This document shows, one piece after another, positions 1-9,647 of a DNA stretch of 64,000 nucleotides; the stretch's first letter is position 1, and the number at the start of each line of letters is the position of its first letter. Under the pieces are notes generated by a model, which worked only from the letters and a program-made list of their open reading frames with translations, was not told the DNA's origin and made no database searches. The DNA lies in NCBI GenBank assembly GCA_008933995.1, contig WARS01002804.1, forward strand, positions 1 through 64,000. Reading direction: 5' to 3'. The stretch comes from Datnioides undecimradiatus. Lineage: Eukaryota; Chordata; Actinopteri; Lobotiformes; Datnioididae. The position numbers were made by a program, and so were the translations under genes.

Positions 1-13
1 GCAGATGGCTAGG

Positions 14-15
<2 letters not shown>

Positions 16-47
<32 letters not shown>
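16..47. repeat. (GT)n microsatellite
   Basis: An uninterrupted run of 16 GT dinucleotides lies at the left edge of the window. It is followed by TG-rich but broken sequence to about position 95. Confidence 0.95.
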
Positions 48-48
<1 letters not shown>

Positions 49-203
49 TGCATATTTGTGCATGCGTGAGAGTGTGTGTCTGCACTTCGAAAGTGTGTGC
101 TCAGCAGGTTACTCCCCGTCTGGCTGTCGGCGCCCAAGGGTTTAACAAATAGGATCTGGCCCAGTGGTGCTGCTTATTAGCAACGTTTGTATGGAATCTC
201 ACC

Positions 204-281
204 TGTGTGTGTGTGTGCGAGTGTGTGCGAGTGTGTGTGTGTGTATATATATCAGTGCATTTTTGTGCGTGTGTGTGTGTA
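204..281. repeat. Imperfect (TG)n/(TA)n microsatellite
   Basis: TG dinucleotides are interrupted by GCGA and by a short TATATAT run, and they resume at about 266. The short open frames on both strands across it are Cys/Val or His/Thr rich only because of the repeat. Confidence 0.9.
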
Positions 282-389
282 TCACTTAACATTTGAATGT
301 GATCTAGGGAGCTCACCTTTGCTAGACTTGCAGTCAGCATTTCTCACACGCAGACACACACCTCAGGCTGGCGGGCAGCTAATGTTCCC

Positions 390-610
390 CTAATACCTGC
401 GACGGCTGCACTCCTCGCAGCGATAAGTAACTCCTCGCTCCCGCTCGCCGTTTCATGATGACGGCGGAGACGTTGAGTGCACCTCCTGGACAGCGCCGAG
501 GAGAGGCGAGACGCGCTGGAGTTTGAATGCAAATGCGGATGATAGGCTGATAGATTACCCCGAACCTGCAGAAAACTGTTGAAGAGCTGAATATAAGGAT
601 ACACACTGCT
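390..610. other. Unique non-repetitive segment, possible conserved noncoding DNA
   Basis: This stretch has no simple repeat and no recognised mobile element. Balanced composition and an ATGCAAAT-type octamer-like word near 528 make it a weak candidate for conserved noncoding DNA. Two overlapping minus-strand frames of about 85 codons cross it but show no domain. The assignment is inference only. Confidence 0.15.
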
Positions 611-3070
611 GGTTTGTTCACAAAGAAGTGCATTTCTTCAGCCGTAGTACCTACTCCACCTGTTTAAGGACCAGAAGATTGTTCACTCCTGATTCTGGCA
701 CGTTAACTACGCTGCACCCGGACATACGCGCAGCAAAACGCGTGCATTTTGCATTTTCTTGCATGCAAAAAGAAGGTTTATAAAGACCGGGATCTGTATT
801 TGAGTGCAGACACCCAACAAGAGCAGCCATTCTAACCTGATTTTATACCTTCTTATATTCACTTTTATTATGTATAATCAATTTAATCTATTGCATGACA
901 GGATAAACCAGCTCAGTGCATCAATTTACGTTAAATGCCACCGTCTCCTGCGAGACAGAACTCCCGTCAGGCTTGGTTCGGATCCCCCCGGCCTCGGGTT
1001 GGGCACACAGGTGGAGCAGCGTGGTCTTTGGTGACGGTGTTTGAACCTTTTGGGGACGTTCTGCGTGTCACTAAGCGCCCTCTGTCGTCATGGTAACAAT
1101 AATAAACACATGATTAATGTATTAATGATAATGTTAGGTTCAGGCACTAGTTTGAGCCGTCCAACTGCCCAGATCCTCCGCCATGTTCAGACTTTCACCT
1201 GATCGGACTGTGATACACTGGAAGTAGAAGCAGCACCTGACCTATAAACCATTCACATTTGGAAAACAGCTATAATATGTGGGCTCAGAGATCACCCACA
1301 AGTCAAATTAGTAGTTCAGTCCTGGGATCTCTCCGGTCGAACCCCAAATCGCTCGTGGACGCGGTGCCGCTGATGTGTGAACGCTGCCGGGCACAAAGAT
1401 AAAGGGGCGACACAAGCGCAGTCCATTTCCTCTTCACCGTTAAAAGTAATGATGTAACCGATAATGGGCGGCAGTTAAATGTTATGTTGGCCAGTTAGCG
1501 AACGAAGCTGAAAGCACACAGCTCCCCAGCTTTGAAAGAGTCGGCTCGGCAGCAGCTGGAGCTCAGAGCAAACCTTCGGAGAAGAAATACAAAGTCTTTC
1601 TTGCTGCTTCACCGAAAACCTGCGCCTTTCGTGAGCAGAAGCAGGTTTTTCCGAAGCGTCGGTTACGTCGGATAAGACGTTTGTGATGTTTCCAATCCCG
1701 TTCCTCGAAAATGATCATCGCATAACTCCAGAAAAACACTCAACAGTCAAAGAGTCAGGCAGGCTGTAATTAAAACATCGATCCATCCACATTTCGTGTA
1801 GCTTTTATACCCTTTTCCTCTCCCGAGAGCCCATTGTTCCAGGAAAGCATATCAGTTTTGAACTCATTTTTGCCAAATACGCTTACTGGAAAATGACCTG
1901 GAAACACTGCCCACACGGGAACAGCGAAACATTTCCTGATATCGGAAGGAACAAAAGCATCTCGTGCGATCAAAACGAGCGGAAAAACGGGACTTAGTGT
2001 GCAGTGATACAACCTCGTTGCTGCAAAATGACAACTCTAAAGTCAGGGGTTTGTTACGTGCACGGAGCTGGAAATTGAATCATCAGCCGAGGCAGAGGCC
2101 GGAGACAGACACAGTCAGAGAGAGAGAGCAGAACACAGCCACCATTAGGTTAATGAGCTATGAAATGAAATGTATTTCTTAGCCTGCAGCCCACGTCCCC
2201 CTAAATATCAGCTAACACGGCTAATGAACTTTACACCGTCATCAATTACCTGTAGCCGTAATGGCCTGGCAGGGGTTTCAGCGTGGAGGGTGTAGGAGTG
2301 GGTGAGGGGGACAAACCTGTGGGCATCCAACACAGCAACCGTATCACAATTATACAGACGCTAATTTATAGGTAATTGAAAGAAATGAGTGTATCATGAT
2401 TGGCTGTACACGCCGCGGCTTTGAATGCACGCGTGCTGTTTCAGTAACCTTTGACAATAAAGCCGATTGGCTGATAATCAGTGATGTGAACTCTCTCTGC
2501 ACTCTACTTTATGTTTTTCGTGCTGAAGAACGGCTTTCCGGGCTCCGTCGTCGCCAAACCTCGAAGGACTCTCCGCCCCCACAGCGAGACAGGCTTATTT
2601 GAGGTAAAGGTAAATCTCCAGCAGCGGCGAGCGACAGCTGGGCTCAGAGGAAAGACGCTGTCGTGTTCAACGTCGTGTAATTTGCCATAATAAGCCGCAT
2701 GCGTCAGCCGTTTGCGTCTGAGAATTACAGCGAGATGAGATGTTTTCTAATTCCAGCTTCCTTTAATCACTGAAATCACATTCTGCGTCCAATCTGAAAC
2801 AAACTGGGCTGAAGTTGCGTCAACACAGGAGAGGAAACAACTTCAGTGGCAATAAAAACTACATCTGGAAAATAAGAATCAGAAAACTGTTTAGTTGTTA
2901 TGTTTTAGTACAGAACTATTGATTAAAATGTCTTTTCAATACCTTATTATACATTCATGGACTCACAACATTTTAATAGATGTTTCCAACGTGTCCGCTT
3001 CTTCAAATTTAATTCCTCATGAGTTAGGAAAGATCTGAAATTGATTAAAACACGTAGGTAAATTCAAGTG
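611..3070. other. Unique DNA without recognised gene
   Basis: No gene, RNA or known mobile element was recognised. Several frames of 60-80 codons occur on both strands without domain, splice context or codon bias. The part around 2190-2500 is rich in homeodomain-type words (TAATTTA, GGTAATTGA) and looks more like regulatory than coding DNA. It is followed by A/T-rich DNA up to the poly(A) run at 3075. Confidence 0.4.
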
Positions 3071-3074
3071 CACT

Positions 3075-3089
3075 AAAAAAAAAAAAAAA
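3075..3089. repeat. Poly(A) run
   Basis: Fifteen consecutive A bases. They lie about 40 bp upstream of the LINE fragment, in the same orientation as that fragment's coding strand. They are therefore not the 3' tail of that element and may belong to another degraded retroposon. Confidence 0.8.
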
Positions 3090-3129
3090 CTGTAAGTAAT
3101 TAAAAAGGGGAATTTAGTTAAACAGAAGG

Positions 3130-3497
3130 ACTTTGGACAGGACAGGGGTGAGACAGGCTGCATGGTTTAGAGACAGTGGCTTTGAGGAGAAGACAGGAGG
3201 AGGAGCTGGAGGTAGCAGAGCTGAAGATGTTGAGGTTTTGAGGATGGATAGGATCAGGAATGAGGACATTAGAGGGACAGCTCATGTTAGAGAAGCCAGG
3301 TTGAGATGGTTTGGACATGTTCAGAGGAGGGACAGTGAATATATTGGTCAAAGGATGCTGAGGTCAGAGCTGCAGGCAGGAGGTCTAGAGGAGGACCAAA
3401 GAGGAGGTTTAAGGATGTAGTGAAGGAGGACATGAAGGTAGCTGGTGTGAGGGAAGAGGACACAGAGGATAGGGCGAGATGGAAGATGATTCGCTTT
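3130..3497 (+). mobile_element. RTE-like LINE 3' ORF2 fragment (pseudogene)
   Basis: The translated segment carries the C-terminal tail that follows the reverse transcriptase domain in a LINE type very common in fish. In frame 1 the words RLRWFGHVQRRDSEYIG and RMLR occur. After a one-base shift at about 3372-3380 the tail continues as RFKDVVKEDMKVAGVREED and RARW in frame 3. Compared with the family as I remember it, two short in-frame blocks are missing, before 3241 and before 3292. The match ends at GATGATTCGC, so the 3' end is also lost. No catalytic reverse transcriptase or endonuclease motif is present, so this is a dead 5'-truncated copy. The family match is secure; the clade name (RTE-like) is less so. 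Confidence 0.85.
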
Positions 3498-4881
3498 CGT
3501 TTGGTCCAGCTGAACAGTTTTGTTGGAGCAGTAATGACATATGTAGATTTTACTGACTGCACATCTGTTTGCCTGCAAATGTCAGCGATCACTGAGCTTT
3601 CCCGTCCTCACACTTTTCAATTGGCTTTGCACATGCTGTTAATGGTATAAGGTTGCAGCTTTGCATACGGACAGTATAGATGTTCCTACTGATATCTGGA
3701 CAAACTGGCTCCCAGTTCGAGTTGTCCCCACCAACTGAGACCATACCTTTTACCCTTGGTATTTCCTCTTTGTGCATAGCTTTTAGCATTTTTGATCATT
3801 TTGATCATCACCTCTGTATCTAAATAGCAAGGTTAGCTATTCAGCTAGCCTAGTTGGCTGCTAAAATGAGGACAAGCACTGTGACGTTAATGAGGAGGGC
3901 ACTGCGTAGTGTTTCCCCTCTTCCCCACCTCTGCAGCGTCCGTCAGTCGCTTTAATCATTGCAGCTCCTCCAAGCACAGAAAACGAGCCGTAGCGAGCAG
4001 CGTTATCTAAGTTCTCCAGCTGAGGCTAATGTTGACCAAACACTGGGTACCCAGCTAACATTTGTAATGGTTATCAGAGACGCTTATTATCTCCAGTTTG
4101 AGTTACTTTGTTGAATCCAGTGTACATGTGGACTGAGTACATCCTACAGCTAGCTTGGTTTGAGATTAACCCCTGATTCTTTATGCAACAGCCATTTGTT
4201 GAGTCAGACGATGAGCAAAACTAATCAAATATGCCGTTCGTGTTTGAACTTTTCATGAACCTCCTGGACGTTCGTGACGCTGCAAGCGCACACAGAAGCT
4301 CACACATACAGTGTAAGTAAAGAAGCTGCACAGAAAATCCAGATGGACACGGACATTTAAGGAAAGACGGATCTGTCGCGCCGCTCAAGCTGTGTTTGTT
4401 CTCGTTTTTCCTGCAGGGTAAACGAAAGCATGTGCGGAGACAGGAAGTTGGCAACAGTTCGCACCGAAAAACAGTTACGGGATCACACAGGAGGAAATAA
4501 AAGCACGTGGAGAAAGACTCAGCAGCCCGACCCCTGCACTTTGTTTCCCCACACTCTCATTCCCAGCCGCCCAGCTTAACTCCCTCCTCTCTGTCGTCCT
4601 CCACTCTTCCTCTTTGACACTAATAAGCAGTGAAAACTGGTGCGCGCCGAAGTCCTGCACAGCCGACAGTCATCTCGGATAAAATCATACCGCAGTCCTG
4701 AGCTCACACACTTTCAGACACACACACACGCTTTCAGAACACGCCAGCGAACCAGAAAATGCACGCAAAGTGGTGCTGGGACGTCTTCTGGCGTGCATTA
4801 AAGTCGGTATGTTGTGTCACGCAGTGATCGTGACGAACCAGACGAGCATGTTTGCGTTGGGGAGGAGGAGAGCAATGAACA
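3498..4881. other. Unique DNA without recognised gene
   Basis: No gene or mobile element was recognised. Frames here are under 80 codons and have no features. A short ACACACACAC run occurs near 4720. Confidence 0.4.
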
Positions 4882-5427
4882 TTAACCCTCTGATGCACCT
4901 AAGCACATTTAGCACACTAACGTAAAGAACGTGGCCTGAAATACTCACATTAAGGTTAAACATAAAGTATAAAACATGCATCTTCTCATTCCTCCCCTTC
5001 ATTTGAGGCCTGTGGCTCTAAGTGTGCGCTCTGAGGGGTTCCCCTCACTATGACGTCATTTTTGTGCAAAGGGACTTAAAACAAAAAATGATGCATATAA
5101 ATAAATGTGGCTGCTAATCTTTCACATGTATCAGGCTGCAATAGTTAAATCGGAAATAATCCAGTTTGCATGAAGTAAATTGAAATTAAATCATTTCTTG
5201 TGTATTTTAGACCCTAAAATGGAGCTGCATCATGACAAAAACTTGGCTATTTAAGGGTTAAAAGTTTAAAAAACGTATTAATATTTGATATGTATGATTA
5301 GGACAGATGCTGGTTTAAAAAATAATAATAATTTATAACATTTTTATAGCTTGATTATTTTTCACGAGCACATTTTCGTGCGATGGGACACTGACGTAAC
5401 TGTTTTGAAGGTGCATCGAAGGGTTAA
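4882..5427. mobile_element. piggyBac-like MITE flanked by TTAA
   Basis: The left end reads TTAACCCTCTGATGCACCT (4882-4900). The right end reads AGGTGCATCGAAGGGTTAA (5409-5427), and its reverse complement matches the left end at 17 of 19 positions. Both ends carry TTAA, the target site duplicated by piggyBac-family transposases, followed by CCC, the usual start of piggyBac termini. The 538-bp interior is A/T rich and has no open frame with transposase motifs, so the copy is non-autonomous. It must have been moved by a transposase encoded elsewhere. Terminal structure and target site are seen directly; the superfamily name is inferred from them. Confidence 0.8.
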
Positions 5428-6309
5428 AGGAATCTGCGCTGGGAGAAATGTGAACGACAACGACTCCCATGATCCCACACTGCTTCACATCATCGCCGGG
5501 CTGCGTCTGTTGTTGTTGTTGTTTTGACTGGGGGACACCTGGTGGTGGAAAATGACATACTGCGCCTTTAAAGTCGATGAGACTATTGTGAATATTGAAT
5601 ATGATGAGTGTTGTCAGATGCAGGTTATACTGTGGAAGAGTAAAACACAGGGACAGTACTTGATGTGCATTAGTGGTATTATACGGTATTATCCAGGTAA
5701 TTTGAGTGTGAATGAGAGTTTGGCTACATTAGAATGAAAGTTAAGAGTTGCCCAATTTTAATAGCAGCCGGTGTCTGTTTTTCCTATAATGTGCATCGTA
5801 GCCTGTTTCCTGCTGACGACTTTATCAGTACTGGCCCTATTAAGACAATCGCTGTTGTTGAGACATAGAAATGTGCAGAAATATGAACCAGGTTGTCAAA
5901 AAAAACACCAATATTCCACTTTAACTTGCGATGATTAGACTTTCTGCTAATCCTCTGCTTTGTTTGCAACATCCCCACTATCCCACTTCCTGAAAAACAT
6001 ATGCAAACATGCTCCTCCTCAAACTAACGACTGATGTGCGGACACCATGTTTGCAGGTGCAGGAGGAACTGTATTCTGTCCTTGCACCGATGCAGACCAA
6101 TGCAAGCTGAGCCTCCCAGTGAGCGAGAATATAAAAGCGGCACCTTTAGACCCCGCCGACTGTCCCGTCCCATCAGATAAGGCGAGGACGGAGTCGGCGA
6201 GCAGAGCACCTGGTCAGATAAAGTCAGATTGCATCCTCTCAGAAAGAGGACAAGGGGGAGGATGCCGCCAGCTTTACCTCTGCAGAAAACACCTCAGTGG
6301 TGAATCTGT
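5428..6309. other. Unique DNA, no supported gene
   Basis: A short (GTT)n run occurs at about 5509-5523. A 61-codon A/T-rich frame at 5552-5737 has no recognisable domain. A TATAAAAG word lies at 6130-6137, with GATAAG words near 6175 and 6214; alone they do not establish a promoter. Confidence 0.35.
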
Positions 6310-6321
6310 GGGGGGGGGGGG
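6310..6321. repeat. Poly(G) run
   Basis: Twelve consecutive G bases on the plus strand. Confidence 0.9.
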
Positions 6322-6836
6322 CAGACACTGCAAACTTTTATCGTGATAGGTAAAGCGGGGCGGATGATAAGCATGCTGGGAAGAGGCGGAGACAATGAAT
6401 GAAACAGGAATAGAAATGCATGAAGCAGGAAGAAGAGACGGAGCGGAGCGTTATTCAGTCGCTGCACAGGAAGAAGCACGGACACGCCTCAGCGGGCAGA
6501 TCACACGTGGAACATGCTTCAAAGTTTGATCTTGTGCTCGATTAGGTGTCATGGAAACCTGGTTTTTACTGAGCTTAATTCAAACTGAACTAATTAACTG
6601 CACCAGACGGAGCTTCTGCGGATCAGATCTGCGTCGACTGGCGCTCCGCACGGCGGCCGCGCAGACGCTCACGCGCTGCTTCGCGAACTGCGTCGATCAG
6701 GAAAACTGTCACCTGAAAATGGCTTCATTTAAAAACATGCCTGCACGTCTCCACGGGGAGTCTTCTCGAGCTCGCTCGATATGCATGTGGTCTGTGTAGC
6801 GTAGGAAAATCCCTCTAACGCAAACACACACGGCAG

Positions 6837-6860
6837 CACACACACACACACACACACACA
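6837..6860. repeat. (CA)n microsatellite
   Basis: Twelve CA units. The minus-strand frame through it is Val/Cys rich only because of the repeat. Confidence 0.95.
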
Positions 6861-7017
6861 GAGAGCTCCCTGAGCAGTTGACTCTCAGGCCAAACGCGAT
6901 TGTTAGAGGCAGAGCGATGGGAACAATTGTTTGGACAGTGTGTTGAGATATAATCCCTTCATCTGGACCCCTCTCTCCCTCTGTCTTTTCATCTCTCACA
7001 CACTCACCACACAAAGC

Positions 7018-7044
7018 CACACACACACACACACACACACACAC
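7018..7044. repeat. (CA)n microsatellite
   Basis: About 13 CA units, 160 bp from the preceding array. Confidence 0.95.
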
Positions 7045-7135
7045 TCTCCCTTTGCCACGGCATGGCTGAAGACAGTGTGTTACTCTGTCACCTTCCTTTG
7101 TTTACAGCTTTTCTCTCTCGCTGTCTGGTCTTCAG

Positions 7136-7247
7136 TCCTCAGATATCAGACGAGTCCAAAAATACAACTAGGACGAAGACAAAGCAGCCCGCCGACGGCC
7201 CGGCGTGTGCACTGGAAGAGTCCCGCGGGCTGAAGTCTCGTTAAAAG
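7136..7247 (+). other. Exon-like segment with strong splice signals
   Basis: A pyrimidine-rich tract (about 7090-7134) runs through TTTACAG (7101-7107) to CTTCAG (7130-7135), giving two plausible 3' splice sites. The segment ends AAAAG with GTGAGT following (7248-7253), a perfect match to the 5' splice consensus. One frame is open across it (about 7062-7244), but it stops three bases before the donor; the other two frames also contain stops. If real, it is more likely a noncoding or UTR exon than an internal coding exon. No protein family is recognised. Confidence 0.25.
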
Positions 7248-7339
7248 GTGAGTTTTAAATGACGAGGATGCTAAAATTATCCATGCCCCCCGCACGCTGA
7301 CGACTCCACTGCTTATTAATACTTTAGCACAGGTTAGAC

Positions 7340-7625
7340 TGTGCATAGTGCAGCCATGATAGCTTCAAACGCAGCCTCCTGCATCCCTCAAATGCTGAAA
7401 TGCACCGCCAGTGTTCAGCTGCATTGATATTATTGCGTGGTGGCAGCCTGATTTCTGGTTGGTTTTACCTCATATTTCATGTTTATGGCCTTTGCGTGCA
7501 TTTGGCTAATTGAGCCCATCTTGCTAACAGGATTAAGGCAAACTAAGGAAGCGGCTGCCATAGCAACACAACGTGTTTACGCCATTTTAATTTTCAGCCG
7601 AGCACTTAGTCTTAATTTGTAAACA
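7340..7625. promoter_or_regulatory. Candidate enhancer / conserved noncoding island
   Basis: A repeat-free stretch with closely spaced developmental factor words: TAATTG (7507-7512), GGATTA of the Otx/Pitx type (7530-7535), and GCTGCCATAGCAAC (7554-7567), close to an RFX X-box with one perfect half site. No open frame of note is present. Its resemblance to vertebrate conserved noncoding elements is inferred from texture and motifs; no alignment was possible. Confidence 0.3.
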
Positions 7626-7938
7626 TTCAGTTATTTCCATATTCGGAAAAAGACTAAAAGCTCGTGGTCGAGGGGTTTTAACGGCGCATAAATCAGGAGC
7701 AAGTGACAGCGGCTGCAGAGCGACAGCCACCAGTCAAGCAGCAACGTCTAAAAAGTGGACCAATGAACTTTATTCTCACAGATCAGATCACAGATCACAG
7801 ATCAGACATACTTTGGTCACACCATGGTCCAGGTGTTGTAACCGATATGTAGTTAAAAAAGCCTGAAACTACTGAAAAAGCTTGTTTTTACATAGCGTTG
7901 CTCCTGTTTTCAATACAGCTTTTGTCAGTTATCAAACT

Positions 7939-8227
7939 CATTTCCTGTAACCGCTTTATCCCATCTCCCAGGCCACGAGTTGGTGCTGGAGCCTATCCCA
8001 GCAATCATTGGGCGGGGGTTGGGGTACAACCAGGACAGGTCGCCAGTCTGCCGCTTAGCATAGAGACGGACAAACTCACATACACACTCACATTGACTCC
8101 TATGGGCAATTTCTAGTTCCCAATGCACCTATCGTGCATGTTTTTGGGTGATGGGAGGAAGCTGGAGTACCTGCAACATGCAAAATCGAACCCGTGACCT
8201 TCCTGCTGTGAGGTGAAGTGCTCGCTG
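7939..8227 (-). mobile_element. tRNA-headed SINE copy, internally deleted
   Basis: Read on the minus strand, the copy starts with a tRNA-like promoter. A degenerate A-box region lies at about 8208-8223, and a B box, GGTTCGATT, at about 8184-8192. It continues with the body typical of a very common fish SINE: a GGCGACCTGTCC-type block near 8034-8045, and GCTGGGATAGGCTCCAGC (7989-8006). It ends with a GCGGTTACAG tail near 7945-7954. Relative to the family as I remember it, a block between the B box and the GCTTCCTCCCA motif (near 8152-8162) is missing. The tail resembles that of L2-clade LINEs, which would supply the retroposition machinery. Confidence 0.75.
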
Positions 8228-8559
8228 ATTATTTGTGCAGTTCTTTCCTTGACTGATTCCTGAATTCATTGTTTAGCATTAAAAAAATCCAAATATAATA
8301 AAAAAAACATCCACAACAACAAAAATTATGACATTAAACCAAAAAAAACCCCATCATTTAAAGCACATACACTCATTAAATCAGCTAAATCCGGCTAATG
8401 TTTGACACTTTGCCTTCACATGTGATGAATCCAGTATGTTCTGTCATTCGAAGGCCAACAGATGGAAGTTAGGAGTGATTTTTCAGCCGCCGACGCTCGA
8501 GCTGAGCCAAACGTTCACACCGAACGTGCATTTCCTCTGCGCCCTGATCAGTCTCATGG

Positions 8560-8700
8560 CGTCGCCGTCTTCCTTGGCTGTCTGCTATTACAGCACAATT
8601 TGGTTTGATTGCACAGATTGCCTTTAGATTTCAACAATAAGGTGTTGATATTCTACTTGCCACGCCTGACTTATTTATGGTAAATTACCGTGCGAGTGCA
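8560..8700. promoter_or_regulatory. Candidate conserved noncoding island
   Basis: An A/T-rich, repeat-free stretch with a SOX-type AACAAT word (8633-8638) and TTGATT/GATTGC words. No coding signal is seen. The regulatory role is inferred only. Confidence 0.2.
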
Positions 8701-8984
8701 GCCGCAGAAGCTGTTTCCCTGCGAAGATTGTTTATGATTTGCTGCGGACTTTCCCTCTGCGTGCGCCGTGCACTCTGCTCGGTCGGCCTTAGAAGCAGAT
8801 GAAGGCAGAAGAACAGCCCGTGATGTTCTGTATCCATGTGACGTGACGCTAACATGCCGCGTCTCCATCCATCTAAAATAGCACATGGCTGCTCTTTACC
8901 TGTGTTCGTTACGTGGGGAAAAACCTGTTTTCTGCCTCTAATGAGACTCGCTGCAGCTCTGAGCCAAACCAACGTGGTGTGTTC

Positions 8985-9009
8985 GTGTGTGTGTGTGTGT
9001 GTGTGTGTG
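8985..9009. repeat. (GT)n microsatellite
   Basis: About 12 GT units. Confidence 0.95.
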
Positions 9010-9066
9010 AGCAAAGCGTACGAATCCACTGAGCAGATGGAAGCGGCTAACACTGGGAGGCAACAA

Positions 9067-9084
9067 ACACACACACACACACAC
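9067..9084. repeat. (AC)n microsatellite
   Basis: Nine AC units, in opposite orientation to the GT array 60 bp upstream. Confidence 0.9.
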
Positions 9085-9187
9085 CTGCGCTCAGTGAACG
9101 GAGGAGCAAATGATCAGGGGACACGAGCTCAAACCTCGGGGTCAGAGCGGCCGCGAGGTTTGCTGCAACAACCCGTCGCAATCGTGC

Positions 9188-9192
<5 letters not shown>

Positions 9193-9218
<26 letters not shown>
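9193..9218. repeat. (CA)n microsatellite
   Basis: About 13 CA units. Confidence 0.95.
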
Positions 9219-9325
9219 TAAACACACTTAGTCCCTAAATAAAATGTCATTGTCAGCCCGTGTGTGTGTTCCTGAATGGCCTGACTGTCAGCCATCCCAT
9301 CGCTGTGAAGCAGAGGCGGCTGCTG

Positions 9326-9516
9326 CATTGTCTGCCGCACAATGGTGATTAGGAGGGCGACAGAGACAGAAGGAAAGCGAGTGAATCTTATTGTGTGTCG
9401 TACAATGGCATTTTAGAAGAATGCAAGAGAGGGAGAGACGTGGAGAGAGAGACGGAGAGAGAGAGAGAGAGAGGGAAACGAGATAAAAAGAGGTTTTATT
9501 GGCTTTTGTACAATAG
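9326..9516. promoter_or_regulatory. Cluster of SOX-type ACAAT motifs
   Basis: Five ACAAT/ATTGT cores fall within 190 bp: CATTGT (9326-9331), ACAATGG (9339-9345), ATTGT (9390-9394), ACAATGG (9402-9408) and ACAATAG (9510-9516). The first two form an inverted pair with a 7-bp spacer. SOX factors bind such cores, some as dimers on inverted sites. A (GA)n-rich stretch at about 9425-9475 separates the last motif from the rest. Binding is an inference. Confidence 0.25.
9444..9474. repeat. (GA)n-rich stretch
   Basis: Imperfect GA dinucleotides, with one CGGA interruption. Confidence 0.85.
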
Positions 9517-9615
9517 TGTTTAGCTGCATGAGCTCAGAGGAGTAAAGAAGAAAAGAGAGGAGATTTAACAGGAGATTGACTGGATCTGTCCGACTGTCAT
9601 TTCAAAGCAGGGGAT

Positions 9616-9647
9616 ACACACACACACACACACACACTCACACACAC
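9616..9647. repeat. (AC)n microsatellite
   Basis: AC units with one CTCA interruption at about 9637-9640. Confidence 0.95.

Noticed and set aside
1320-1345. B-box-like GGGGTTCGACC on the minus strand, considered as a tRNA gene
   Set aside because: No cloverleaf arms or A box at the right distance.
5552-5737. 61-codon A/T-rich ORF
   Set aside because: No domain or context. The flanking text looks more like a decayed repeat.
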